From Megascapheus bottae (taxonomy: Eukaryota; Chordata; Mammalia; Rodentia; Geomyidae), in contig JANJXV010000049.1 in the NCBI GenBank assembly GCA_024803745.1, forward strand, positions 3,527,501-3,591,500: a DNA stretch of 64,000 nucleotides, given 5' to 3'. This document shows positions 24,431 to 35,500 of this stretch, piece after piece (position 1 is the stretch's first letter; each line of letters starts with the position of its first letter). The notes under the pieces were generated by a model. It made no database searches. It saw only the letters and a list, made by a program, of their open reading frames with translations, and had not been told where the DNA came from. Made by a program: the position numbers and the translations under genes.

Positions 24431-26260
24431 AGAGTTAGGGTTAGGGTTAGGGTTAGGTTTAGGGTAAGGGTTAGGGTTAGGTTTAGGGTAAGGGTAAGGG
24501 TTAGGGTTAGGGTTAGGGTTTGGGTTAGAATAAGGGTAAGGGTTACGGTTAGGGTTAGGGTTAGGTTTAGGGTTAGGGTAAGTGTAAGGGTTAGGGTTAT
24601 TGTTAGAGTTAGGGTTAGTGTTAGGCTTAGGGTTAGTGTTAGGTTTAGGGTTAGGTTTAGGGTAAGGGCAAGGGTTAGGTTTAGGTTTAGGGTTAAGGTT
24701 AGGGTTAGGGTTAGGTTTAGGGTTAGGTTTAGGTTTAGTGTTAGGTTAAGGGTAAGGTCAGGGTTAGGGTTAATGTTAGGGTTAGGGTTAGGGTAAGGGT
24801 TAAGGTTAGGGTTAGGCTAAGGGTTAGGGTTAGGGTTAGGGTAAGGGTTAGAGTTAGGTTTAGGGTTTGGTTAAGGGGAATGGTTTGGGCTAGGCTTAGG
24901 TTTAGCGTTAGGTTAAGGGTTAGGGTTAGGGTTAAGGTAAGGGTTAGGGTTACTGTTAGGGTAAGGGTTAGGTTTAGGGTTAGGGTTAGGGTTAGGGTAA
25001 GGATAAGGGTTAGGGTTAAGGTTAGGGTTAGCGTTAGGTTTAGGGTTAGGGTTAGCGTAAGGGTAAGGGTTAGGGTTAGGGTTAGGTTTAGGTTTAGGGT
25101 TAGGTTTAGTGTAAGGGTAAGGGTTAGGTTTAGGGTAAGGGTAAGGTTTATGGTTAGGTTTAGGGTTAGGTTTAGGGTAACCATAAGGTTTAGGGTTAGG
25201 GTTAGGTTTAGGCTTAAGTTTAGGGTAAGGGTAAGGGTTCGGGTTAGGGTTAGGGTAAGAGTTAGGGTTAGGGTTAGGGTTAGGGTTAGGGTAGGGGTTA
25301 GGGTAAGGGTAAGGGTTAGGGATAGGGTTAGGGTTAGGGTAAGGGTTAGGGTTAGGTTTAGGATTAGGGATAGGTGTTATGGTAAGGGCTAGGGTTAGGG
25401 ATAGGTATATGGTTAATGTTAGGGTAAGGGTTATGGTTAGGTTTAGGGTTAGGTTTAGGGAAAGTGTAAGGGTTAGGGTTAGGGTTAGGGTTTGGGTTAA
25501 GGTTAGGTTTAGGATTAGGGTTAGGGTTACGGTTAGGTTTAGGTAAGGGTAAGGGTTAGAGTTAGGGTTAGATTTAGGGTTAGGGAAAGGTAAGGGTTAG
25601 TGTTAGGGTTAGGGTTAGGGCAAGGATTAGGGTTAGGTTTAGGGCTAAGGTAAGGGTTAGGGTTAGGGTTAGGGTTAGCATTAAGTTTAGGGTTGGGTAG
25701 GGGTAAGGTTTAGGGTTAGAGTTAGCGTTAGGGTTAGAGTTAGGGGTTAGGTTTAGCGTTAGGTTTATGGTTAGGTTTAGGATAAGGATAAGCGTTAGGT
25801 TTAGGGAAAGGGTTAGGTTTCGGGTTAGGTTTAGGGTTCGGGTTAGGGTTAGGGTTGGGGTAAGGGTAAGGGTTAGGTTTAGGGTTATGGTAAGGGTAAG
25901 GATTAGGTTCAGGTTTAAGGTTAGGTTTAGGGTTAGGGTTAGGGTTAGGGTTAGGGTAAGGGTTAGGGTTAAGTTTAGGGTTAGGGTTAGGTTTAGGGTT
26001 AGGGTAAGGGTTATGGCAAGGGAAAGGGCTAGGGTTAGGATTAGGGTTAGTTTTAGGGTAATGGTTAGGGTTAGGGTTAGGGTTAGGGTTAGGTTTAGGG
26101 TGAGGGTTAGTTTTAGGGTAATGGTTAGGGTTAGAGTTAGGGTTAGGTTTAGGGTTAGGGTAAGGGTTATGGCAAGGGTAAGGGCTAGAGTTAGGATTAG
26201 GGTTAGTTTTAGGGTAATGGTTAGTGTTAGGGTTAGGGTTACGGTTAGGATTAGAGTTAG
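24431..26260 (+). repeat. ~1.8-2.1 kb tandem repeat, unit B
   Basis: Colinear with unit C: ATTGTTAGAG at 24,599, TTTGGTTAAGGGG near 24,866, GGTATATGGTTAAT at 25,404, a GGTTTCGGGTTAGG context near 25,818, GGTTATGGTAAGGG near 25,883 and GGGCTAGGGTTAGG near 26,026. Spacing to C grows from 1,828 to about 2,120 bp, so indels have accumulated. Confidence 0.83.
26011..26222 (+). repeat. 156 bp tandem duplication with internal 60 bp step
   Basis: TTATGGCAAG is at 26,011 and 26,167 (156 bp, 26 hexamers). Within it, TTTTAGGGTAATGG is at 26,051, 26,111 and 26,207, spaced 60 and 96 bp. All steps are multiples of six. Confidence 0.85.
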
Positions 26261-28295
26261 GATTAGGTTTAGGGTTAGTGTAAGGGTAAGTGTTAGGTTT
26301 AAGTTTAGCTTTACGGTTAGGTTTAGTGTTAGGGTTAGGGTTAAGGTTAGGGTAAGGGTTAGGGTTAGGGTTAGGGTTAGGGTAAGGGTAAGGTTTAGGG
26401 TTAGTATTAGGGTTTGGGTTAGGGTTATTGTTAGAGTTAGGGTTAGGGTTAGGGTTAGGGTTAGTGTTAGGTTTAGGGTTAGGTTTAGGGTAAGGGCAAG
26501 GGTTAGGGTTAGGTTTAGGGTTCAGGTTAGGGTTAGGGTTAGGTTTAAGTTTAGTGTTAGGGTAAGGGTAAGGGTTAGGGTTTGGGTTAAGGTTAGGGTT
26601 AGAGTTAGGGTTAGGGTAAGGGTTAAGGTTAGGGTTAGGTTTAGGGTAAAGTTTAGGGTTAGGGTTAGGGTAAGGGTTAGAGTTAGGTTTAGGGTTTGGT
26701 TAAGGGGAAGGGTTTGGGGTAGGCTTAGGTTTAGGGTTAGGTATAGGTTTAGGGTTAGGGTTAAGGTAAGGGTTAGGGTTAGGGTTAGGGTAAGGGTTAG
26801 GTTTAGGGTTAGGGTTAGGGTTAGGGTAAGGATAAGGGTTAGGGTTAAAGTTAGGGTTATGGTTAGGGTTAGGGTTCGTTTTAAGGTTATGGTTAGGGTG
26901 AGGGCAAGGTTAAGTTTAGGGTTAAGATTAGGCTTAGGGTTAGGTTGAGGGTTACGGTAAGGGTTAGGGCAACGGTAAGGGTTAGGGTTAGTGTTAGGTT
27001 TAGGTTTAGCGTTAGAGTTAGGGTAAGGGTAAGTGTTAGGTTTAGGGTAAGGGTAAGGTTTATGGTTAGGGCTAGGGTTAGGTTTATGGTTAGGGTTAGG
27101 GTTAGGGTAAGGGTTAGGGTTAGGGTTAGGGTTAGGTTTAGGTTTAGGGTTAGGGTTAGTGTAAGGGTAAGGGTTAGGTTTAGGGTAAGGGTAAGGTTTA
27201 TGGTTAGGTTTAGGGTTAGGTTTAACGTAAGCGTAAGGTTTAGGGTTAAGGTTAGGGTTAGGGTTAAGGTTAGGGTAAGGGTAAGGGTTAGGGTTAGGGT
27301 TAGGGTAAGATTTAGGGTTACGGTTAGGGTTAGAGTAGGGGTTAGGGTAAGTGTAATTGTTAGGGTTAGGGTAAGGGTAAGGGTTAGCGTTAAGGTTAGC
27401 TTTAGGGTAAGGGTTAGGGTTAGGTTTAGGGTAAGGTTTAGGGTTAGGTTTAGGATTAGGGTTAGGTGTTAGGGTAAGGGCTAGGGTTAGGGTTAGGTAT
27501 ATGGTTAAGGTTAGGGTAAGGGTTATGGTTAGGGTTAAGGTTAGGTTTAGGGTTAGTGTTAGGGTAAGTGTAAGGGTTAGGGTTAGGGTTTGGGTTAAGG
27601 TTAGGGTTAGGTGTAGGGTTAGGGTTAGGTTTAGAGTAAGGGTAAGGGTTAGAGTTAGGGTTAGATTTAGGGTTAGGGAAAGGGTAAGGATAAGCGTTAG
27701 GGTTAGTGATAGGGTTAGGTTTCGGGTTAGGTTTAGGGTTCGGGTTAGGTTTAGAGTTAGGTTTAGGGTAAGGGTAAGGGTTATGGTTAGGGTTAGGGTT
27801 ATGGTTAAGGTTAGGGTTATGTGTTAGGGTTAGTGTTAGGTTTAGGCTTCGGGTTAGGGTAAGGATAAGAGTTAGGGTTAAAGATAGGGTTAGGGTTCCG
27901 GTTATGTTTAGGGTTAGGGTTAGAGTAAGGGTTAGGGTTAGGGTTAGGGTTATGATTAAACTTAGGGTTAGGGTTAGGGTGAGGGTATGGGTTAGGTTTA
28001 GGGTTATGGTAAGGGTAAGGATTAGTTTCAGGTTTACGGTTAGGTTTAGGGTTAGGGTTAGGGTTAGGGTTAGGGTAAGGGTAAGGGTTACAGTTAAGTT
28101 TAGGGTTAGGGTTAGGTTTAGGGTAGGTTTAGGGTTAGGGCAAGGGTAAGGGCTAGGGTTAGGATTAGGGTTAGTTTTAGGGTAATGGTTAGGGTTAGGA
28201 TTAGGGTTAGGGTTAGGTTTAGGGTGAGGGTTAGGTTAAGGGTAAAGGTTAGGGTTAGGATAAGGGTTAGGTTTAGGGTTGGGTTTTAAGGTTAG
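26261..28295 (+). repeat. ~1.8-2.1 kb tandem repeat, unit C
   Basis: Same marker order as unit B: AGCTTTAC (26,307), ATTGTTAGAG (26,427), TTTGGTTAAGGGG (about 26,695), GGTATATGGTTAAG (27,496), GGATAAGAGTTAGG (27,863), GGTTATGGTAAGGG (about 28,003), GGGCTAGGGTTAGG (about 28,153), ending at TTGGGTTTTAAGG (28,279). It is the most complete family II unit in the window. Confidence 0.82.
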
Positions 28296-28520
28296 GTTTA
28301 GGATTAGGGTAAGTGTAAGGGTTAGGGTTTGGGTTAGGTTTAGGATAAGGGTTAGGGTTAGGGTTAGGTTTAGGGTTACGGTTAGGGTTAGGGTTAGGGT
28401 AAGGTTATGTGTTAGGGTTAGGGTTAGGTTTAGGGTTAGGGTTAGGTTTAGGGTTTGGGTAGGGTAAGGGTAAGGGTTAGGGTTAGGGTGAGGGTTAGGG
28501 TTAGGTTTAGGGTAAGGGTA

Positions 28521-28551
<31 letters not shown>

Positions 28552-29014
28552 GGGTAACGGTTAGGGTTAGGGTTAGGGTTAGTGTAGGGGTTAGGGTAAG
28601 TGTAAGTGTTAGGGTTAGGGTTAGGGTTAGGTTTTGGGTAAGGGTTAGGGTTAGGATTAGGGTAGGGGTTAGGTTAAGGGTAAGGGTTAGGGTTAGGGTT
28701 AGGGTTAGGTTTAGGGTTAGGGTAAGGGTAAGGGTTAGGGTTAGGGTTAGGGTAAGTTTTAGGGTTAGGGTTAGGGTAAGGGTAATGGTTAGGGTTACTA
28801 TTAGGGTTAGGTTTTAGGGTAAGGTTTAGGGTTAGGGCTAGGTATACGGTTAAGGTTAGGATAAGGGTTAGGGTTAGGGTTAGCGTTAGGTTTAGGGTTA
28901 GGGTTAGGGTAAGGTTAAGGGTTAGGGTTAGGTTTAGGGTTAGGGTAGGGTTGAGGTTAGGGTTAGGGGTAGGGTTAGGTTTAGGTTTGTGGTTAGGTTT
29001 ACGGTAACGGTAAG
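28296..29014 (+). repeat. Degenerate TTAGGG array with partial family II module
   Basis: No gene. GGTATACGGTTAAG at 28,841 and GGTAGGGTTGAGG near 28,946 match 21,831/21,932 and 44,582/44,687. A GTAGGGGTTAGGGTAAG string near 28,585 recurs in many units. Confidence 0.72.
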
Positions 29015-29400
29015 GGTTAGGTTTAGGGTTAGGTTCAGGGTTAGGTTTAGGGTTACGGTTAGGGTTAATGTTAGGTTAGGGTTACGGTATGTGTTAGGGT
29101 TAGGGTTAGCATTAGGGTAAGGGTTAGGTTTAGGGTTAAGGTATGGGTAAGGGTTAGGGTTAGGGTTAATGTTAGGTTTAGGGTAAGGGTTAGGGTTAGG
29201 GTTAGGGTAGTGTTAGGGTAAGGGTAAGTGTTAGGGTTAGGGTTAGGTATACGGTTAAGTTTAGGATAAGGGTAGGGTTAGGGTTAGGGTTAGGTTTAGG
29301 GTTAGGGTTAGGGTTAGGTTTAGGTGTGGGGTTAGGTTTAGGGTAAGGGTAAGGGTTAGAGTTAGGGTTAGAGTTACGGGAAGGGGAAGGTTTAGGGTTA
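29015..29400 (+). repeat. Dispersed duplicate of 21,600-22,020
   Basis: Same landmark order at +7,415 bp, ending in GGTATACGGTTAAG at 29,246. It is the second GGTATA-type marker within about 400 bp, the first being at 28,841. Confidence 0.8.
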
Positions 29401-30295
29401 GGGTTAGGGTTAGCGTTAGGGTAAGGGTTAGGTTTAGGGTTAGGTTCAGGGTTAGGTTTCGGGTTACGGTTAGGGTTAAGGTTAGGGTTAGGGTATGTGT
29501 TAGGGTTAGGGTTAGCGTAAGGGTAAGGGTTAGGGTTAGTGTTAGGCTTTGGTTATGGGTTAGGGTTAGGATTAGGATAAGGGTTAGGTTAAGGGTTAGG
29601 GTTAGGGTTAGGGTTAGGGTAAGGGTAAGGGTTAGGGTTAGGGTTAGGGTTAGGTTTAGGGTAAGTGTTAGGTTTAGGTTTAGGGTTAGGGTTAGTGTAA
29701 GGGTTAGCGTTAGTGTTAGGGTAAGGCTAAAGTTTAGGGTTAGGTTTAGAGTTAGGATTAGTTTTAGGGTTAGGGTAAGGGTAAGTGTTAGGTTTAAGGT
29801 TAGCTTTACGGTTAGGTTTAGTGTTAGGGTTAGGGTTAGGGTAAAGGTAAGGGTTAGGGTTAGGTTTAGAGTTCGGGTTAGGATAAGGGTTAGGGTTAGG
29901 GTTAGAGTTAGGTTTAGGGTTAGGGTTCCGGTAAGGGTTAGGGTTAGGTTTAGGGTTAGGTTTAGTGTTGGGGTTAAGGTTAGGGTTAGGGTAAGTGTTA
30001 GGGTTATTGTTACGTTTATGTTTAGTTTTAGGTTTAGGGTTACGGTTAGGGTTAGGGTTAGGGTAAGGGTATGTGTTAGGATTAGGGTTAGTTTAGGCTT
30101 AGCGTTAGGGTAAGTGTAAGGGTTAGGGTTAGGGTTAAGGTAAGGGTCAGGGTTAGGGTTAGGGTTAGGTTTAGGGTAAGAGTTAGGGTTAGGTTTAGGG
30201 TAAGGGTAAGGTTTAGGGTTAGGGTTAGGGTTAGGGTTAGAGTTAGGGTAAGGGTTAGGTTGGGGGTAGGTTAAGGGTAAGGGTTAGGGTTAGGA
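29401..30295 (+). repeat. Degenerate TTAGGG array related to unit A
   Basis: No gene. The AGCTTTACGG context at 29,802 matches 23,569 and 26,307, and a TTAGGTTCAGGG string near 29,440 matches 23,265 and 45,590. Otherwise it is ordinary degenerate repeat. Confidence 0.7.
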
Positions 30296-31480
30296 TTTAG
30301 GTTAGGTGTTAGGGTAAGGGTTAGGGTTAGGGTTAGGGTTAGGGTTCGGGTAAGTGTTAGGATAAGGGTTAGGGTTAGGTTTAGGGTTAGGGTAGGGGTA
30401 AGGGTTAGGGTTAGGGTTAGGATTAGGGTTTGGATTAAGGTTAGGGTTAGGGTTAGATTTAGGGTTAGGGTTAGTTTAGGGTAAGGGTAAGGGTTAGAGT
30501 TAGGGATAGGTTTAGTGTCAGGGAAAGGGTAAGGGTTAGGGTTAAGGTTAGGGTTAGGGTAAGGATTAGGGTTAGGGTTAGGGCTAAGGTAAGGGTTAGG
30601 GTTAGGGTTAGGGTTAGCATTAAGGTTGTGGTTAGGGTAGGGGTAATGTTTAGGGTTAGGGGTAGTGTTAGGGTTAGGGTTTAGGGTTAGTGTTACGTTT
30701 AGGGTTAGGTTTAGGGTAAGGATAAGAGTAACGGTTAGGGATATGGTTAAGGAGCGGGTTAGGTTTAGGGCTATGGTTAGCTTTAGAGTTAGGGTTAGGG
30801 TAAGGGTAAGGGTTAGGGTTAGGGTTAAGGTTAGGCTTAGGGTTATGGTTATGGTTAGGTGTTAGGGTTAGTGTTAGGTTTAGGCTTAGGGTTAGGGCAA
30901 GGATAAGAGTTAGGGTTAGGGATAGGGTTCCGGTTCCGGTTAGGGTTAGGGTTATGGTTAGGGTAAGGGTTAGGGTTAGGGTTAGGTTTATAATTAAGTT
31001 TAGGGTTAGGGTAAGGATAAGGGTAATGGTTAGGGTTAGGGTTATGGTAAGGGTAAGGATTGGGTTTAGGTTTAGGGTTAGGTTTAGGGTTAGGGTTAGG
31101 GTAAGGGTAAGGGTAGGGTTAAGGTTAGGGTTAGGGTTAGAGTTAAGGTTAGGGTTAAGGTGAGAGTAAGGGTAATGGTTAGGGTTAGATTTTTTGTTAG
31201 GCTTAGGGTAAGGGTAAGGGTTAGAGTTAGGGTTAGGTTTAGATTTAGGGTTAGGGTTAGGGTTAGGGTTAGGGGAAGGGGAAGGGTTAGGGTTAAGGTT
31301 AGGGTTAGGGTTAGGGTTAGGGTTAGGGTTAGGGCAAGGGTAAGGGCTAGGGTTAGGATTAGGGTTAGATTTAGGGTAATGGTTAGGGTTAGGGTTAGGT
31401 TTAGGTTTTGGGTGACGGTTAGGGTAAGGGTAAGGGTTAGGGTTAGTGTTAGGGTTAGGTTTAGGGTTGGGTTTTAAGGT
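30296..31480 (+). repeat. Family II module, further copy
   Basis: Marker order matches unit C: a TTAGGTGTTAGGGTAAGGG string (about 30,302; the GGTATA marker itself is missing), GGGCTAAGGTAAG (about 30,581), AGCATTAAGG (about 30,615), GGATAAGAG (about 30,719 and 30,900), GGTTATGGTAAGGG (about 31,050), GGGCTAGGGTTAGG (about 31,347) and TTGGGTTTTAAGG (31,467). Confidence 0.75.
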
Positions 31481-31958
31481 TACTTTTAGGGTTAGGGTTA
31501 CGGTTAGTGTTAGGGTTAGGATTAGGGTTAGGGTTAGGGTGAGGGTAAGGGTTAGGGTTAGGGTTAGGGTTAGCATTAAGGTTAGGGTTTCGGCAAGGTT
31601 AAGGGTTAGGTTTAGGGTTAGGGTTACGGTTAGGCTTAGGGGTTATAGTTAGGGTTTAGTTCAGGGTTAGGGTTATGGTAAGGATAAGAGTTAGGCTTAG
31701 GGATAAAGTTAGGGTTCGGATTAGGTTTAGGGTTAGGATTAGAGTAAGGGTTAGGGTTAAGGTTAGGGTTAGTCTTAGGTTTAGGGTTAGGGTTAGGATT
31801 AGGGTAAGGGTAAGGGTTAGGGTTAGGATTAGAGTTAGGGTTAGGGTAAGGATTAGGGTTAGGGTTAGGGTTAGGTTTAAGGTAAGGTTAAGGGTTAGGG
31901 TTAGGTTTAGGATTAGGTTTAGGGTAAGGGTTAGGGTAAGGTTTAGTTTAAGGGTAAG
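31481..31958 (+). repeat. Degenerate TTAGGG array
   Basis: No gene. A GGATAAGAGTTAGG context lies near 31,680; otherwise only variant hexamers. Confidence 0.7.
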
Positions 31959-32331
31959 GTTTAGGGTTCGGGTTCAGGTTAGGGTTAGGCTTAGGATAAG
32001 GGTAAAGGTTAGGGTTAGGGTTAGGGTTAGGTTTAGGGTTCGGGTAAGGGTAAGGGTTAGGGTTAGGGTTAGGATTAGGGTTAGGTTAAGGGTTAGGGTT
32101 AGGGGTTAGGGTTAGGGTGAGAGTTAGAGTAAGGATTAGGGTTAGGGTTAGGGTTAGGGTAAGGATTAGGGTTAGGGTTAGGTTTAGGGTAAATGTTAGG
32201 GTTAGGGTTAGGGTTAAGGATATGGTTAGGGTTAGGTTTATTGTTAGGGTTAGAGTAAGGGTAAGGGTTACGGTTAGGTTTAGGTTAAGGGTAATGGTTA
32301 AGGTTAGGATTAGGGTTAGGGTTAGGGTAAG
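31959..32331 (+). repeat. 373 bp tandem repeat, copy 1
   Basis: GTTTAGGGTTCGGG is at 31,959 and 32,332, and the GGGTGAGAGTTAGAG context recurs with the same 373 bp step. 373 is 62 hexamers plus one base, so the two copies are out of hexamer phase with each other. Confidence 0.92.
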
Positions 32332-32704
32332 GTTTAGGGTTCGGGTTCGGGTTAGGGTTAGGCTGAGGATAAGGGTAAAGGTTAGGGTTAGGGTTAGGGT
32401 TAGGTTTAGGGTTCGGGTAAGGGTAAGGGTTAGGGTTAGGGTTAGGATTAGGGTTAGGTTAAGGGTTAGGGTTAGGGGTTAGGGTTAGGGTGAGAGTTAG
32501 AGTAAGGATTAGGGTTAGGGTTAGGGTTAGGGTAAGGATTAGGGTTAGGGTTAGGTTTAGGGTAAGTGTTAGGGTTAGGGTTAGGGTTAAGGATATGGTT
32601 AGGGTTAGGTTTATTGTTAGGGTTAGAGTAAGGGTAAGAGTTACGGTTAGGTTTAGGTTAAGGGTAATGGTTAAGGTTAGGATTAGGGTTAGGGTTAGGG
32701 TAAG
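32332..32704 (+). repeat. 373 bp tandem repeat, copy 2
   Basis: Nearly identical to copy 1, with a handful of substitutions (for example GGCTGAGG for GGCTTAGG). Similarity to copy 1 stops just after 32,704. Confidence 0.92.
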
Positions 32705-33179
32705 GTTTAGGGTTAGGGTTAGGGTTAGGGTTAGGGTTAGAGATAGGTATAGCTTTGGGGTTAAGGTTAGGGTTAGGGTTAGGGTATGGGTAAGGGTTAG
32801 GGTTAGGGTTAGGGTTAAGGTTAGGGTAAGTGTTAGGGTTAGGGTTAGGGTTAGAGTTAGGGTATGTTTAAGGGTTAGGGTTAGGTTTAGGTGTTACGGT
32901 TATGGTTAGGGTTAGGGTTAGGTTTAGGGTTAGGGTTAGGGTAAAGTTAAGTGTTAGGTTTAGGGTTAGGGTTCGTGTTAGGTTTAGGGTTAGGTTTTGG
33001 GTAAGGGTAAGGGTTAGGGTTAGGGTTAGGGTTAGGGTTAAGTTTAGGGTTGGGGTTAGGGTTAGGATTAGGTTTAGGGTTAGGGTTAGGGTTAGGGTAA
33101 GGCTTATTGAAACGGTAAGGGTTAAGGTTAGGTTTTGGGTTAGGGTAAGGGTAAGGGTTAGGGTTAGGATTAGGATTAG
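32705..33179 (+). repeat. Degenerate TTAGGG array between 373 bp copies
   Basis: No gene. Variant hexamers only, including one TTGAAACGG string near 33,106 that I did not see elsewhere. Confidence 0.7.
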
Positions 33180-33432
33180 GGTTAGGTTAAGGGTTATGGT
33201 TAGGGGTTAGGGTTAGGGTGAGGGTTAGAGTAAGGGTTAGGGTTAGGGTTAGGGTTAGGGTAAGGATTAGGGTTAGGGTTAGGTTTAGGGTAAGTGTTAG
33301 AGTTAGGGTTAGGGTTAAGGATAGGGTTAGGGTTAGGTTTATTGTTAGGGTTAGAGTAAGGGTTAGGGTTACGGTTAGGTTTAGGTTAAGGGTAATGTTT
33401 AAGGTTAGGATTAGGGTTAGGGTTAGGGTAAG
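33180..33432 (+). repeat. 373 bp repeat, partial third copy
   Basis: Repeats about two thirds of the 373 bp unit, from the GGGTTAGGTTAAGGG context through GGGTGAGGGTTAGAG to the AAGGTTAGGATTAGGG string. It is more diverged than copies 1 and 2. Confidence 0.82.
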
Positions 33433-34149
33433 GGTTAGGGTTAGGGTAAGATTTAGGGTTTCGTTTAGGGTAAGGGTAAGTGTTAGGGTTAGCGTTAAGG
33501 TTAGGTTTAGTGTTGGGGTTAAGGTTAGGTTTAGGGTAAGGGTTAGGATTAGGTTTAGGGTTAGGGTTAGGTTTAGAGTTAGGTTTAGGATTTGGGTTAG
33601 GGTAAGGGTAAGGGTTAGGGGTATTCTTAGCGTTCTTGTTAAGGTTAGGGTTAGGGTTAGGGTTATGGTTAGGGTTAGGTTTAGGGTTAGGATTAGGTTA
33701 AGGATAAGGTTTAGTGTTAGAGTTAGGGTTAGGGTTAGGGAAAGGGTAAGGGTTAGGCTTAGGGTTAGGGTTAAGTTTAGTGTTAGGGTTAGGATAAGGG
33801 TTAGGGTTAGTGTTAGGTTTAGCATTACAGTTAGTGTTAGGGTTAGGGTAAGGGGAAGGATTAGGGTTAGGGTTAGGGTTAAGGGTTACGGTTAGTGTTA
33901 GGTTTAGGGTTAGGGTTAGTGTTAGGGTTAAGGTTAGGGTTAGGGTTAGGGTAAGGGTAAGGGTTAGTTTAGGGTTAGGGTTAGGGTTACGGTAAGGGTT
34001 AGGTTTCGGGTTAGGGTTAGGTTTAGGGTTAGGGTTAGGGTTTGGGTAAGGGTAAGGGTTAGGGTTAAGCTTAGAGATAGGGTTAGGGTTAGGGTTAGGG
34101 TTAGGATAACGTTAAGTGTTAGGGTTAGGTTTAGGGTTAGGGTTAGGGT
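33433..34149 (+). repeat. Degenerate TTAGGG array
   Basis: No gene and no clear duplicate found by eye. A GTATTCTTAGCGTTCTTG string near 33,613 is one of the more aberrant patches of the window. Confidence 0.65.
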
Positions 34150-34660
34150 AAGAGTAAGGGTTAAGTTTAGTGTTAAGCTTAGGTTTAGCGTTAGGGTTAG
34201 GTTTAGGGAAATTATAAGAGTTAGGGTTAAGGTTAGGTTTATGTTTAGGGGTAGTGTTAAGTTTAGGGTTAGGGTTAGGGTAAGGGTAAGGGTTATGGTT
34301 AGGATTAGGGTTAGGGTTGGGGTAAGGGTTAGGGTTAGGTTTAGGTATAGGGTTAGGGTTAGGGTAAGGGTAAGGGTAAGGGTTAGTTTTAGGGTCAGGG
34401 TTAGGGTTAGGGTTAGGTTAGGGTTAGGGTAAGGGTTAGGTTTAGGGTAAGGAATAGGGTAAGGGTAAGGATTAGGGTTAGGGTAAGGGTTAGGGTTAGG
34501 GTGAGTGTGGGGATAAGTGTTAGGTTTAGGGTTAGGGTCACGGGTAGGGTAAGCATTAGGATTAAGGTTAGGGTTAGGGTAAGGGTTAGGGTTAGGGTTA
34601 GGTTTAGGTTTAGGGTTAGGGTTAGGGTTAGGGTAAGGGTAAGGGTTAGGGTAAGGTTAG
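34150..34660 (+). repeat. ~0.9 kb family I-like repeat, copy 1
   Basis: AAGCTT (34,175), GAAATTATAA (34,208) and GTGAGTGT (34,501) appear in the same order as at 9,244, 9,271 and 9,625. A second copy begins about 0.9 kb further on. The 20-mer GGATAGGTTTATTGTAAGGG lies between the copies at 34,792. Confidence 0.82.
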
Positions 34661-35059
34661 GGTTAGGGTTAAGTTTAGGGTTAGGGTTATGGTTAGGGAT
34701 AGGGTAAGGGTTAGGGTTAGGTTGGGGTAAGGGTATGTGTTAGGGTTTGGGTTAGGTTTAAGGTAAGGGTAAGAGTTAGGATTAGGGTTAGGGATAGGTT
34801 TATTGTAAGGGTTAGCGTTAGGTTTAGGGTAAGGGTAAGGTTTGGGGTTAGGGTTAGGGTTATGGTAAGGGTAAGGGTTAGAGTTAGGGTTAGGGTTAGG
34901 GTAAGGGTTAGGGTTAGGGTTAGGTTTAGGGTTAGGGTTAGGATAGGTTAAGGGTAAGGGTTAGGGTTAATGTTAGGGTTAGGGTTAGGTTTAGGGTTAG
35001 GGTTACGATAAGGGTAAGGGTTAGGGTTAGGTTTAGGGTTAGGGTTAGGGTAAGGGTAA
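34661..35059 (+). repeat. Family I segment carrying the shared 20-mer
   Basis: GGATAGGTTTATTGTAAGGG at 34,792 is identical to 2,630, 6,205 and 10,070, and the preceding 40 bases (a GGTTTAAGGTAAGGG context) also match those sites. Confidence 0.82.
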
Positions 35060-35500
35060 GGGTTAGGTTTAGGGTTGAGCTTAAGTTTAGCGTTAGGGTA
35101 AGGGTAAGCGTTAGGGAAGTTATAATGGTTAGGGTTAAGGTTAGGGTTAGGGTTAGGGGTAGTGATAATTTTAGGGTTAGGGTTAGGGTAAGATTTAGGG
35201 TTAGGGTTAGGTATAGGGTTAGGGTTAGGGTAAGGGTAAGGGTTAGGTTTAGGGTTAGGGTTATTGGTAGGGTAAAGGTAAGGGTTAGGGTTACGGTTAG
35301 GGTAAGGGTTCGGGTTAGGGTTAGGTTTAGGGTAAGGGTTAGAGTAAGGGTTAGGGTTATGGTTAGCGTAAGGGTTAGGGTTAGGGTGAGTGTTAGGATA
35401 AGTGTTAGGGTTAGGGTTAGGTTCACGGTTAGGGTAAGTGTTAGGATTAGGGTTAGGGTTAGGGTAAGGTTAGGGTTAGGGTTAGGTTTAGGTTAAGGGT
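35060..35500 (+). repeat. ~0.9 kb family I-like repeat, copy 2
   Basis: GAAGTTATAA at 35,116 and GTGAGTGTTAGG at 35,396 are 908 and 895 bp after their counterparts in copy 1. Confidence 0.82.

Noticed and set aside
25767..26948. Long open reading frames (up to 393 codons) on both strands as protein-coding genes
   Set aside because: All translate to Val-Arg, Leu-Gly, Thr-Leu or Asn-Pro dipeptide strings with substitutions. They follow arithmetically from a hexamer without a stop in those frames; no domain, codon bias, promoter or ribosome-binding context supports a gene.
30674..31576. Minus-strand frame that changes from Thr-Leu to Asn-Pro repeats, resembling a low-complexity surface protein
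   Set aside because: The change of dipeptide is due to one-base indels in the repeat that shift the hexamer phase, not to a designed domain boundary.
33606..33640. Aberrant strings (GTATTCTTAGCGTTCTTG near 33,613; TTTTCCGTTACG near 50,607) as unique-sequence islands
   Set aside because: They are under 20 bases and still readable as several adjacent mutated hexamers; too short to claim foreign or unique DNA.
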